NCBI GenBank assembly: GCA_963761435.1
Contig: CAVXHJ010000001.1
Coordinates: 1-64,000, forward strand
From: Roseiarcus sp963761435
GTDB lineage: Bacteria; Pseudomonadota; Alphaproteobacteria; Rhizobiales; Beijerinckiaceae
Reading direction: 5' to 3'
DNA: 64,000 nt
Shown here: piece after piece, positions 26,364 to 34,889 of the stretch
How positions within the stretch are numbered: the stretch's first letter is position 1
How the letters are laid out: every line of letters starts with the position of its first letter
Made by a program: the position numbers and the translations under genes
The notes under the pieces: generated by a model
Told to the model about the DNA's origin: nothing
Seen by the model: the letters and a program-made list of their open reading frames with translations, nothing else
The model's database searches: none

Positions 26364-27233
26364 TCACTCGCCCGGGTTGACCGCCGTCACCATCCAGATC
26401 GCCGCGCCGAGCGGAACGCTGTCGCCTTTGGCGCGCTCAGCCAGCGCCTTACGGATGTCGGCGGCTGCGGCGGCGCGAACGGCTTCAGGCTGGCCGTCGA
26501 GGATGCGGCTGGTCGGCCCGATGCCGAGCGCGCCGGCGACGGCGGCGTCAAGGCCCCGGCCGATGGCGAGGTCGAGATCGAGATCGACCGGGGTCACGAC
26601 GATGTCGGCGAAGCCGGCGGCGCTCAAGACGCGGCGCACGCGCGTATCGTCTGCGAAGGCGAATGGGCCGGGATCCTCAGGGTTCGTCTCGGGCAGGGGC
26701 GGGGCGTGCTTTTTCGCCTCGCGCAGCGGGAGCATCATCCAAGGGTTTTGTTTGGCCTCGCGCCAGCAGGCGAAGGCGAGCCGAGCGCCGGGCTTGAGGC
26801 CTTTGCGCAGATTGGCGAAAGAGCGCGCCGGATCGGCAAAGAACATGACGCCGAATCGCGACGCCGCGAGGTCGGCCCGGGCAGGCTCAAACTCATAGAC
26901 GGTGGCGTCGGCGAGGACGAAGCGGACGGGGAGGTCGCGAGACGCGCGCTCGCGAGCGCGCGCCAGCATCGGCTCCGAAATGTCGAGCCCCAGCACCTCG
27001 CCTCCCGGCGTGACCCGGGCGGCGAAATCGATCGTCGTGTCGCCGCAGCCGCAGCCGATGTCCACGATTCGTTGGCCGGGTTTAGGGTTGGCGACCGCCA
27101 TGAGCCGCTCGGAGACCGGGCGCAGCACCAGGTCTTGCTCCTCCTGCCGGTCCGTCCATCGCGGTCCGGCGACCCGATTCCAATACTCGGACTGGGCGGC
27201 GTTGTCGGCGTGGAGCGGCGCGGCGGAGGACAT
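26364..27233 (-). CDS. Class I SAM-dependent methyltransferase
   Basis: A 289-residue methyltransferase related to the UbiE/COQ5-like branch. Motif I is DIGCGCGDT (about residues 58-66), followed by GLDISEPML, DATVYEFEP and the PGARLAFACW strand. It begins ADNAAQSEYWN.VAGPRW, common in small-molecule methyltransferases of this clade. It lies 19 bases past the cupin start in the same direction, so the two may be read together (methyltransferase first). The substrate is not predictable. Confidence 0.88.
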   Translation of the reverse strand: MSSAAPLHADNAAQSEYWNRVAGPRWTDRQEEQDLVLRPVSERLMAVANPKPGQRIVDIGCGCGDTTIDFAARVTPGGEVLGLDISEPMLARARERASRDLPVRFVLADATVYEFEPARADLAASRFGVMFFADPARSFANLRKGLKPGARLAFACWREAKQNPWMMLPLREAKKHAPPLPETNPEDPGPFAFADDTRVRRVLSAAGFADIVVTPVDLDLDLAIGRGLDAAVAGALGIGPTSRILDGQPEAVRAAAAADIRKALAERAKGDSVPLGAAIWMVTAVNPGE

Positions 27234-27251
27234 GGCGGTCCCTTTGTGGAC

Positions 27252-27647
27252 TCAGGCGGGCGAAGCGAGCGGTTTGCCCTTCTCCACCACGTAGGTGGAA
27301 ATCACGACGGTCTTGGCAGGCCCGTTCTTTCCGCCGTGCGGAACGCCCGTCGGAACCTGAAATCCGCTGCCTGGCGCCAGGGCGAGCGTGCCTTGGCCGT
27401 CGATCGTCAGCTCCGTTCCGCCCTCCGCCACATACCCAGTTTCGATCCCCGGATGGGTGTGACGGGCAATGGACGCGTCCGGGTCGATATCGACCCGCAT
27501 CTCGACCGTGATGTAGCCGTCGACGGGGCCGTCGGTCTGCTTGAGGAGGGTGCGCTTCAAGCCCGGGGTTTGCGCCTCGACCCCTGTCGCGAAAAAACCC
27601 GTCGCCGCGCACAAGGCGCAGGCGGTGAACGCGCGTCGTGAAAACAT
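27252..27647 (-). CDS. Exported cupin-domain protein
   Basis: A 131-residue small cupin. An N-terminal export signal, MFSRRAFTACALCAATG with a double Arg, ends near ATGVEAQ. The cupin barrel carries ARHTHPGIETGYV (two metal-ligand His and a Glu) and the second motif PTGVPHGG. The ATG at 27647 is supported by GGGAGG upstream; longer frames extend into the intergenic region. It may be a periplasmic metal-binding or sensing barrel. The Arg pair permits Tat export, but the hydrophobic core is also Sec-compatible. Confidence 0.85.
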   Translation of the reverse strand: MFSRRAFTACALCAATGFFATGVEAQTPGLKRTLLKQTDGPVDGYITVEMRVDIDPDASIARHTHPGIETGYVAEGGTELTIDGQGTLALAPGSGFQVPTGVPHGGKNGPAKTVVISTYVVEKGKPLASPA

Positions 27648-27804
27648 CGTTGTTCCTCCCTTGGGCCGGCTACCTTCGTTCGGTGTCGTCCAACGCCGGT
27701 TCCGGCCGCCGGCGCGGTTGGTTCTTTCGCGCCGGCCGGGGCCCAGTTGAGCGAAGTTCTCAGGTCGGCGCAATGGGCAGGCGCGGACGCTGCGGGTCTT
27801 CGGT

Positions 27805-28857
27805 TCATCGGCCCGGCAACTGCGCCCCTCCCACTACGGCAGCGCCTGGCTGTTCGACGGCCATGGCGAGCGCGCTCAGGCGCGCCACGACCGCAGCGTA
27901 GCTCGACAGCGACTGGAACTGGCTCACAATGAGAGAGAATGCGGCGACAAGAGTCGCGAAGGCGACCGCCGACTGAGTAATGACGCCGAACTCGATTTTC
28001 CCTTCGATGAAGGCCGGAGCAATGATGAGCGCCGGGATAATCTGGATCATCCAATTGTAGCCGGTGGTGAAGAAACCAACATTGCGGTTGATAGAGGTAA
28101 TCCTACGAAAATTGTTGACGAGGTCGTCGAGCCGGCCAAGCAGCTGAGCCATTTGCGAGTCTTCGTCTTGCGCCGTCATAATGGCGTCGGCGTTGTTTCG
28201 GACATCAATGAGCCCAGAGCGAAAGCTCGCCTCCTTGTCGAGCTGGTCATAGTTCAGCCTGATCAGAGGGCGTCCAAACATGAAGGTGAAGAGCGAGCCG
28301 ACCGCCGCGTAAAGCACGGCGACGCCGAAGAGGAGCGGGCTGATGGTCCACAGAACCCCTGAGAAAGCGACGATCGTGAAGACGCTGTTGAGCGCCATGA
28401 GCGCGAAGGAAAGCGTCGTGACCGTGAAGGCGCGAACGTCTTCGGAGATGCGCTGGTCAGGATTGGCGATCGCTCCCGAGGCGTTGAGGCGTTGGTAGGT
28501 CCCATCAGCAAGGTAGCCACGCAAGATCGCGCGGGTCATCGTGTCGCGCCACAAAAGCCCGAGCCGCTCCTCGCCGAAGCGAGCGATCACTCCGACAATG
28601 GTCAAGGCGGCGAAAACGCCGACATACAGGAAAGCCTGGGTGACGAAGCCGGACATGTCGTGGTCGGCGATCGCCGTCATGAAATTGCGGCCGACATAGC
28701 TGTTGATGACGTTGAGTGCATTCGACGCGCAGAGGAGCAGGACCAGTGCGGCAAAAATGACCTTGGCCTTCCAGCCAACTTCCGATTGCGCAAAATTCCT
28801 GACCGCCCGGACGAATCGGATTCCGGTCGTCCGCAGTGGAATAGCTTGCGCATCCAT
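27805..28857 (-). CDS. YddA/BacA-like ABC transporter membrane half, lacking ATPase domain
   Basis: A 350-residue protein matching the membrane domain of the YddA/ABC_membrane_2 family (also the SbmA/BacA fold). Membrane segments are near residues 33-53, 74-94, 150-185 and 255-300. It shows the family strings LNVINSYVGRNFMTAI, WRDTMTRAIL, NPDQRISEDV and the exit helix LSSYAAVVARLSALAMAVE. In full-length relatives an ATP-binding domain of about 220 residues follows here. This frame stops 18 residues later, and no Walker A motif is found in any frame of 27648-27805. It is either a decayed transporter or a BacA-like protein working without its own ATPase. Confidence 0.8.
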   Translation of the reverse strand: MDAQAIPLRTTGIRFVRAVRNFAQSEVGWKAKVIFAALVLLLCASNALNVINSYVGRNFMTAIADHDMSGFVTQAFLYVGVFAALTIVGVIARFGEERLGLLWRDTMTRAILRGYLADGTYQRLNASGAIANPDQRISEDVRAFTVTTLSFALMALNSVFTIVAFSGVLWTISPLLFGVAVLYAAVGSLFTFMFGRPLIRLNYDQLDKEASFRSGLIDVRNNADAIMTAQDEDSQMAQLLGRLDDLVNNFRRITSINRNVGFFTTGYNWMIQIIPALIIAPAFIEGKIEFGVITQSAVAFATLVAAFSLIVSQFQSLSSYAAVVARLSALAMAVEQPGAAVVGGAQLPGR

Positions 28858-28955
28858 GTTTTGTCTTTTGGCGGATTTCGCTGATCTCGAGCCGAGGGAT
28901 CAAGTCTACTGCGCCGTCCGGAGTGCGGCTAGTGTCGTGCCGAGACCGGACAGAT

Positions 28956-28969
28956 GCTCCCTGGGGAGC
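28956..28969 (+). promoter_or_regulatory. Perfect inverted repeat upstream of xfp promoter
   Basis: GCTCCC (28956-28961), TG, GGGAGC (28964-28969) is a perfect 6+6 palindrome 22 bases upstream of the putative -35 of the phosphoketolase gene. It is a possible operator; the regulator is unknown. Confidence 0.35.
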
Positions 28970-28990
28970 AGGGCGAACATGGGCGCGGTG

Positions 28991-29019
28991 TTGTCTAAGT
29001 GTCATAAGGCGGGCACAAT
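28991..29019 (+). promoter_or_regulatory. Candidate promoter of the phosphoketolase gene
   Basis: TTGTCT (28991-28996) and CACAAT (29014-29019) are separated by 17 bases and lie 32 bases ahead of the ATG. Both hexamers keep four of six consensus bases. GGGAGG (29041-29046) is the ribosome site. Confidence 0.4.
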
Positions 29020-29051
29020 CTAAGCGGTGCAGGGAACGGCGGGAGGTTTTA

Positions 29052-31475
29052 ATGGCCAAGGCATCGTCAAAGACCGAAAGCACGCTGACGAAAACCGAGA
29101 GCGCGCTCGTCGACGCCTACTGGCGCGCGGCCAACTATCTCTCGGTCGGCCAGATCTACCTCTTCGACAATCCGTTGCTGCGTGAGCCTCTCAAGGAGGA
29201 GCACGTCAAGCCGCGCCTGCTCGGACATTGGGGAACGACGCCCGGCCTCAATTTCATCTACGCGCACCTCAATCGCCTCATCAAGAAGCACGACCTTGAC
29301 ATGATCTACGTCACCGGCCCCGGACACGGCGGCCCGGGACTGGTCGCCAACGCCTATCTCGAAGGGACCTACAGCGAGGTCTATCCAAACATCTCGCAGG
29401 ACGAGGAGGGGATGAAGCGGCTGTTCACCCAGTTCTCCTTTCCCGGCGGAATTCCGAGTCATGTGGCGCCCGAGACGCCCGGCTCCATCCACGAGGGCGG
29501 CGAACTCGGCTATGCGCTTTCTCACGCCTTTGGCGCGGCTTTCGACAACCCCGATCTCATCGTCGCTGCGGTTGTGGGCGACGGCGAAGCGGAGACTGGG
29601 CCGCTCGCGACAAGCTGGCATTCCAACAAGTTTCTGAACCCGGCGCGCGACGGCGCCGTGCTGCCGATCCTGCACCTCAACGGCTACAAGATCGCCAATC
29701 CGACCGTGCTGGCGCGGATTTCCCACGACGAGCTTGACCACCTCATGCGCGGCTACGGCTATACGCCCCATTTTGTCGAGGGCGATGATCCGGCGAAGAT
29801 GCATCAGCTGATGGCGAAGACGCTCGAGGCGGTCGTTGACGACATCCGCCGCATCCAGGCGGACGCGCGGCGCAACGGTTTTTCCAAGCGCCCCGCCTGG
29901 CCGATGATCGTCATGCGCACGCCCAAAGGCTGGACCTGTCCCAAGGAGATCGACGGCAAGCGGGAAGAGGGATACTGGCGTTCGCACCAGGTGCCGATGA
30001 GCGCGATACGGGGGAACCCCGGCCACGTGCGCATCCTCGAGCAATGGATGAAGAGCTATCGCCCCGAGGAGTTGTTCGACAAGACGGGCCGCCTGAAAAA
30101 GGAAGTCGCGGGGCTTGCCCCGGAGGGAACCCGCCGGATGAGCGCAAATCCGCACGCCAACGGCGGGTTGCTCTTGCGCGACCTGAGGCTTCCGCACTTC
30201 CGCGACTATGCGGTCAAGGTGCCGTCGCCGGGGGCCGTGACCGCGGAGGCGACCCGGGTTATGGGCGAATTCCTGCGCGATGTGATGAAGCTCAATCTCA
30301 ACTCGCGCAACTTCCGCCTGTTCAGCCCGGACGAAAACAACTCCAATCGTTGGCAGGATGTGCTCGAGGTCACGAACCGCGCCTGGGCCGCAGAGACCCT
30401 CCCTTACGACGACCATCTCGCGCCCGACGGCCGGGTGATGGAGATGCTAAGCGAGCATCAGTGCCAGGGATGGCTCGAAGGCTATCTTTTGACCGGCCGG
30501 CACGGATTCTTCTCGTGCTACGAGGCCTTCATCCACATCATCAATTCCATGTTCAATCAGCATGCGAAGTGGCTGAAGGTCTGTGGCCACATCCCGTGGC
30601 GGCGGCCGGTTGCGTCGCTGAATTATCTATTGTCCAGCCATGTCTGGCGTCAGGATCACAACGGCTTCTCACACCAGGACCCCGGCTTCATCGACCATGT
30701 CATGAACAAGAAGGCGGAGGTGGTTCGAATCTATCTGCCGCCCGACGCGAATTGTCTCCTGTCGGTCACGGACCATTGCCTGCGCAGTCGCAACTACGTG
30801 AATGTCGTAGTCGCCGGGAAGCAACCGGCGCCGCAATGGCTCACCATGGACGAGGCGGTAAAGCATTGCGAAGCCGGCCTTGGCATCTGGCCATGGGCAA
30901 GCAACGACCGCGGCGGCGAGCCGGACGTCGTGATGGCCTGCTGCGGCGATGTGCCGACGCTCGAGACCCTGGCCGCGGTCAAACTCCTTCGCCAGCACGC
31001 GCCCGACCTGAAGGTACGAGTTGTCAACGTCGTCGATCTGATGACGCTTCAGCCTACGACCGAGCACCCGCACGGGCTTCCCGACCACGACTTTGATGCG
31101 CTTTTCACGGTCGACAAGCCGATCATCTTCGCCTTTCACGGCTATCCTTGGCTCATCCATCGCCTGACATATCGCCGAAAGGGCCACGACAACATTCACG
31201 TGCGCGGCTACAAGGAAGAAGGCACGACGACCACGCCCTTCGACATGTGCGTGATCAACGATCTCGATCGTTTCCATCTGGTTGGCGATGTGGTTGACCG
31301 CGTGCCGAAACTCGGCGAGCGCGCCGCGTACGCGAAGCAGGAAATTCGCGACAGGCTGATCGACCATCGCGAATATATCCGGCGCTACGGCGACGACATG
31401 CCGGAGATCAAGAACTGGACCTGGGGAGACAGCGGCGCCCGAGGCGCGGGCTCGACCGAGGGCGACAACGTCTAG
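29052..31475 (+). CDS. xfp: Phosphoketolase (xylulose-5-phosphate/fructose-6-phosphate)
   Basis: An 807-residue thiamine-diphosphate phosphoketolase, which splits xylulose 5-phosphate (and often fructose 6-phosphate) with phosphate to acetyl phosphate and an aldose phosphate. Visible are YLFDNPLLREPL, the GPGHGGPG motif, the ThDP/metal site VVGDGEAETGPLATSWHSN, the SRISH-like ARISHDEL helix, HQDPGFIDHV and FAFHGYPWLIHRL. The ATG at 29052 has GGGAGG upstream; the frame open back to 28923 is leader. It could provide a carbon-saving acetyl-phosphate route from the pentose phosphates made by the nearby tkt. No acetate kinase or phosphotransacetylase gene is in the window. Confidence 0.95.
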   Translation: MAKASSKTESTLTKTESALVDAYWRAANYLSVGQIYLFDNPLLREPLKEEHVKPRLLGHWGTTPGLNFIYAHLNRLIKKHDLDMIYVTGPGHGGPGLVANAYLEGTYSEVYPNISQDEEGMKRLFTQFSFPGGIPSHVAPETPGSIHEGGELGYALSHAFGAAFDNPDLIVAAVVGDGEAETGPLATSWHSNKFLNPARDGAVLPILHLNGYKIANPTVLARISHDELDHLMRGYGYTPHFVEGDDPAKMHQLMAKTLEAVVDDIRRIQADARRNGFSKRPAWPMIVMRTPKGWTCPKEIDGKREEGYWRSHQVPMSAIRGNPGHVRILEQWMKSYRPEELFDKTGRLKKEVAGLAPEGTRRMSANPHANGGLLLRDLRLPHFRDYAVKVPSPGAVTAEATRVMGEFLRDVMKLNLNSRNFRLFSPDENNSNRWQDVLEVTNRAWAAETLPYDDHLAPDGRVMEMLSEHQCQGWLEGYLLTGRHGFFSCYEAFIHIINSMFNQHAKWLKVCGHIPWRRPVASLNYLLSSHVWRQDHNGFSHQDPGFIDHVMNKKAEVVRIYLPPDANCLLSVTDHCLRSRNYVNVVVAGKQPAPQWLTMDEAVKHCEAGLGIWPWASNDRGGEPDVVMACCGDVPTLETLAAVKLLRQHAPDLKVRVVNVVDLMTLQPTTEHPHGLPDHDFDALFTVDKPIIFAFHGYPWLIHRLTYRRKGHDNIHVRGYKEEGTTTTPFDMCVINDLDRFHLVGDVVDRVPKLGERAAYAKQEIRDRLIDHREYIRRYGDDMPEIKNWTWGDSGARGAGSTEGDNV

Positions 31476-31682
31476 GGTCGCCGCCCATTTCGTCGGGCCG
31501 CCGTCGCCAAAGCGTCATTGCCGACCGCTATCAATAGCCGCCTGGGCTCCGTGAAGCGCGTCGGTTTTTTGGGGAAATCGATCGCGCGAGTTGGTTTCGT
31601 TCCCGCTTCTCAGGCGCCGTCGAAGGGTTGCGAACCGATCGCCGCAATATCCGAGCGGCGGCTGAGCTGCGAGGGCGGAGCG

Positions 31683-31883
31683 ATGGAAGAAAAACCGAGG
31701 GCTTTCGACAAGGTTGAGCGAGGCTCACTCGATTCCGCCAAGGGCCTCGACCAGTACGGCCTCGGCTCTGTGGCGCGTCCGAGCGCGCTCGACATCGCCG
31801 GTTCGGACAAATTCTCCAGTGACCGCACGATCCGGCAATACGCCGACGAGATCTGGGGCGTGACGCCGCGTCCGGTCGCTTAA
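31683..31883 (+). pseudogene. C-terminal remnant of glycogen phosphorylase
   Basis: A 66-residue frame starting at ATG 31683 ends with DKFSSDRTIRQYADEIWGV, which matches the very C-terminus of glycogen/maltodextrin phosphorylases (FSSDRTI.EYA..IW). The preceding residues (GLDQYGLGSVARPSALDIAG) do not follow the phosphorylase pattern well. No other part of the roughly 800-residue enzyme, including its pyridoxal-phosphate Lys region, is found in 31476-31682. It is probably the surviving end of a deleted glgP next to xfp. A short expressed protein that borrowed this tail is the alternative. A G-rich ribosome-like site (GAGGGCGGAG) precedes the ATG. Confidence 0.55.
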
Positions 31884-31900
31884 GCGACGGGCGGCAGGGA

Positions 31901-31925
31901 CCGGCGCGCGGTTTTCGCGCGCCGG
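31901..31925 (+). terminator. Perfect 10-bp hairpin between convergent genes
   Basis: CCGGCGCGCG (31901-31910) and CGCGCGCCGG (31916-31925) form a perfect stem with loop GTTTT. It lies between the rightward glgP remnant and the leftward small secreted protein, as expected for a bidirectional terminator, though without a T-run on either side. Confidence 0.6.
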
Positions 31926-31941
31926 CCAAGGCGCTCGGCGC

Positions 31942-32196
31942 TCAGGTCTTGGGCGCGGTTCCCGTGCGCATATGGTGCATATGTTGCGCCCCCGCGCGCG
32001 CCCTCTCCTTGCTCTGGTTTGACTGGTGGCGCATGTGCCTGCTGTGCGATCCGCCGCCGCCGGCGTGGGCCGAGCTGGCCGCGGGCGCAGCCTGGGCCAC
32101 TTGCATGGGCTGAGCCGTCCCGTCCGACTGGGCCAATGCGGCAAGCGGCGAGAGGGCGACGACCGCTCCTAGTGCGATTCCGACAAACGTTTTCAT
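31942..32196 (-). CDS. Small exported His/Met-rich protein
   Basis: An 84-residue protein of no recognised family. A clear Sec signal peptide, MKTFVGIALGAVVALSPLAA, ends at LAQ (about residue 23). The mature part is Ala/Gln-rich and then carries HSRHMRHQSNQSKERARAG and QHMHHMRTG, with seven His and several Met. Such His/Met runs can bind copper or other metals in the periplasm, but this is conjecture. It starts at ATG 32196. Confidence 0.7.
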   Translation of the reverse strand: MKTFVGIALGAVVALSPLAALAQSDGTAQPMQVAQAAPAASSAHAGGGGSHSRHMRHQSNQSKERARAGAQHMHHMRTGTAPKT

Positions 32197-32297
32197 GGCA
32201 GATTTCCCCAACCGATTATTATCCGCTCCCTGCGGAAGACGTGAGAATGAGCGAACCGTAATCGCCTGTCCATGGGCGCCTTTGCGTATTCTCCACT

Positions 32298-33062
32298 TCA
32301 TCCCATGTACATCCCGCCGTTGACGTGCAACTCCTGCCCGGTGATGAACCGGCTCAAGGGTGCGAGCAGGTAGACGACCGCGTCGGCGACGTCCCGGATG
32401 TCCGACCGGAACGGCAACGATTGCATCTTGATCGTCCGTTGATCGAAGGCCGCGCGGCCGTCGCCATAATGCTTGTTCTCCAGCTGGGTCGGAATGGCGC
32501 CTGGGCTCACTGCGTTGACCCGGATGTTGTGCGGCCCAAGCTCGCGAGCCAAGGATCGCGTGAGGCCGAGGAGAGCTCCCTTCGACATCGCATAAGGCAC
32601 CTTCTCGGACCAGCCTCCGGAGAGAATGACGCTCATGATATTGACGATGCTGCCTCCGCCCTTTCGCTTCATGCGCGGCGCAAGCATCTGGCACAGGATG
32701 AATGCGGCGTGCGCGTTGATCGTCTGGACCGCGAGAAACTCTTCGATCGAGTAGGCCTCGATCGGCGCGACGGGATCGATCGCCGCGTTGTTCACGAGAA
32801 AATCGAACCCGCCGACGGCCGCCGCGAGCTTTTCAGTCTCGTGTTTGAGGCGCGGCAAGTCGCTCAGGTCGCCAGAGGCAAAGATCGCGCGTCCCTCGCC
32901 GAATTTTTGCGAAAACGAACGCGCCTTCGCTGCGCCATCGGAAGCAGGAAGGTCGTGCAGGACGACGCGGCATCCGCTCTCCAGCAGCGCTTGGCAGACC
33001 TCGGACCCGATGCCGCCTGCACCCCCGCTGACGAGCGCGGTTTTACCTTCAAACCCGTCCAT
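32298..33062 (-). CDS. SDR-family oxidoreductase
   Basis: A 254-residue classical short-chain dehydrogenase. The cofactor loop is SGGAGGIG (residues 12-19), LVNNAAIDP carries the NNAG-type motif, and the catalytic Ser and YxxxK are in MSVILSGG and YAMSK. The C-terminus has SPGAIPTQ and HVNGGMYMG. Asp after the second strand (VLHDLPAS) suggests NAD(H) preference. It is divergent from the FAD monooxygenase gene with about 130 bases between them; a shared catabolic pathway is possible but not shown. Confidence 0.92.
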   Translation of the reverse strand: MDGFEGKTALVSGGAGGIGSEVCQALLESGCRVVLHDLPASDGAAKARSFSQKFGEGRAIFASGDLSDLPRLKHETEKLAAAVGGFDFLVNNAAIDPVAPIEAYSIEEFLAVQTINAHAAFILCQMLAPRMKRKGGGSIVNIMSVILSGGWSEKVPYAMSKGALLGLTRSLARELGPHNIRVNAVSPGAIPTQLENKHYGDGRAAFDQRTIKMQSLPFRSDIRDVADAVVYLLAPLSRFITGQELHVNGGMYMG

Positions 33063-33190
33063 CGCGCTTCCCCTTAAGCCTCGAACATGGGGGATTGCCT
33101 GCCGCGTGTCGAGCCGCGTGCGATAGGCGAGCGTTTCATTCCGGTGATAGGGTAAGGTCAGGTTCTCTCCCTCCGCGCGGAGCCTCGTCG

Positions 33191-34696
33191 ATGCAACCTA
33201 AGGTGCTCGTTGTCGGCGCTGGCCCGGTCGGGCTGACCATGGCGGCTGAACTCGCGCGCTTCGGCGTCACCGTCCGGATCGTCGACAAGTCGCCGGCGCG
33301 AACCGACAAGTCGAAGGCGCTCGTGCTCTGGAGTCGCACCCTCGAACTCATCGACCGAATGGGTTGCGGCGCGTCTTTTGTCGAGGCAGGGCTCAAGGCG
33401 CGCGGGGCCAACATCATCGCCGGCGCGACAGGGATCGCGCACATTGGCTTCGATGGTCTCGAGACGCCGCACCCTTACGGGTTGATGCTGCCCCAGAGCG
33501 AGACCGAGCGGCTGATGGAGCAGCATCTGAATTCGTTCGGCGTCGAGGTCGAGCGGCGGGTCGAATTGACCCGGTTCGTCACCGACGAAGATGCGGTGAC
33601 AGCCTTCCTGCGGCGCCCTGACGGGAGCGAGGAAACACTCGACGTCGACTGGATGATTGGCTGTGATGGCGCGCACAGCATCGTGCGCCATGGCCTTGGC
33701 ATGGAGTTCGAAGGCGATACGTTGGTCAGCCACTGGATCCTCGCCGACCTTCACCTCACCGGCCCGGCGCCGCTGGACGAGATCGAGATCTACTGGCATG
33801 CGGACGGCATACTGGCCCTGTTTCCGATCACTCCGGGACGCCATCGGGTGATTGCCGATGTCGGCGACGTCAAGGCCGGCGAGCACCCGCCCGATCCGAC
33901 GCTCAAGGAGGTGCAGTCGCTCCTCGATCAGCGCGGACCTGCGGGCGTCAAGGCGGTCGATCCGATCTGGCTCTCGGGTTTCACCATCAATGAGCGCAAG
34001 GTGGCGGATTATCGCGCAGACCGCGTGTTCCTCGCCGGCGACGCTGCCCATGTCCACAGCCCCGCCGGAGGGCAGGGCATGAACACCGGCATGCAGGACG
34101 CGATGAACCTTGCATGGAAGCTGGCGCTCGTCTGCCGTGGATCGGCGAATCCTGAGCCGCTGCTCGGAAGCTACAGCGCCGAACGCAGCGAGGTCGGCCG
34201 GGAAGTGCTCGCGAACGCTGGCCGCCTGACCACGATCGCGCTGATGCGGGGCGCCGTCGCGCAGAGCATCCGCAATCATCTCGCCCAGCTTCTCTTCGGC
34301 CTCTCGCCGGTCATGCGCGCGATGACCAATCAGATGTCAGAACTGTCGATTGGCTATCCGAATTCCCCGTTGAGCAGGGCGGATGGACACGTCCATTCCG
34401 GGCCAGCAGCGGGAGCCCGGGCGCCGCTCAGCGCCGTGGGCCGTCGCGTCGGCTCGGGTGGTCGGCCGCGATTCGCTCTGTTCGCGGTCGCGGACAGCGG
34501 CAGCGACGCCCTGATCGCCCAGCGCGGCGATCTGCTGGAGCCCGAGACCCGAGCTCCGTTCGCGGACGACGGCATTTGGCTCGTGCGGCCCGACGGCTAT
34601 GTGGCGATGACCGCCCGGCGCGGCGCGTGGGACACGGTGGGGGCCTATCTGGAGTGGATCGCTCGAGCTGAGGCGGGCGAAATACCCGCGCCCTAA
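33191..34696 (+). CDS. FAD-dependent aromatic-type monooxygenase (PheA/TfdB family)
   Basis: A 501-residue flavoprotein monooxygenase. The Rossmann FAD motif VVGAGPVGLTMAAELAR is at residues 7-23, the DG motif in GCDGAHSIVR (about 157-166) and the GD motif in VFLAGDAAHVHSPAGGQGMN (about 281-300). The C-terminal thioredoxin-like region is short. These enzymes hydroxylate phenolic or polyketide rings with NAD(P)H and O2. I choose the ATG at 33191 (MQPKVLVVGA); the frame open back to 33095 has no family match. Confidence 0.88.
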   Translation: MQPKVLVVGAGPVGLTMAAELARFGVTVRIVDKSPARTDKSKALVLWSRTLELIDRMGCGASFVEAGLKARGANIIAGATGIAHIGFDGLETPHPYGLMLPQSETERLMEQHLNSFGVEVERRVELTRFVTDEDAVTAFLRRPDGSEETLDVDWMIGCDGAHSIVRHGLGMEFEGDTLVSHWILADLHLTGPAPLDEIEIYWHADGILALFPITPGRHRVIADVGDVKAGEHPPDPTLKEVQSLLDQRGPAGVKAVDPIWLSGFTINERKVADYRADRVFLAGDAAHVHSPAGGQGMNTGMQDAMNLAWKLALVCRGSANPEPLLGSYSAERSEVGREVLANAGRLTTIALMRGAVAQSIRNHLAQLLFGLSPVMRAMTNQMSELSIGYPNSPLSRADGHVHSGPAAGARAPLSAVGRRVGSGGRPRFALFAVADSGSDALIAQRGDLLEPETRAPFADDGIWLVRPDGYVAMTARRGAWDTVGAYLEWIARAEAGEIPAP

Positions 34697-34767
34697 CGGA
34701 AGATTAACCTTAACAACCCCTAATGGCGAGAGGGGGCGGTCCCGCGGGCGGGAGTCCCTTGGATTTG

Positions 34768-34807
34768 TTGACGCCCATGGGCTCCCATGCTATCCCACGC
34801 CATCCCG
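34768..34807 (+). promoter_or_regulatory. MraZ operator (four 10-bp repeats) overlapping the dcw promoter
   Basis: On the minus strand TGGG boxes occur every 10 bases (plus-strand CCCA at 34774, 34784 and 34794, and CCCG at 34804). This is the direct-repeat arrangement bound by MraZ upstream of dcw operons. A possible promoter, TTGACG (34768-34773), 17 bases, TATCCC (34791-34796), is covered by the repeats, so MraZ binding would block RNA polymerase. The mraZ start is about 80 bases downstream. Confidence 0.75.
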
Positions 34808-34889
34808 TCAACTGACCGCGCATATGCGCCGTCGACGAGCGCTGAAGAGCGCCCGGCGCAGGCCCGTTCGCGCCCCGAAGGACCGTGTG

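Noticed and set aside
25941..27641. 566-codon plus-strand frame
   Set aside because: It crosses the LpxL-type gene, the methyltransferase and the cupin gene, all with firm motifs. It has no ribosome site or domain of its own.
29067..30416. 449-codon minus-strand frame opposite phosphoketolase
   Set aside because: A shadow of xfp; no motif, no start context.
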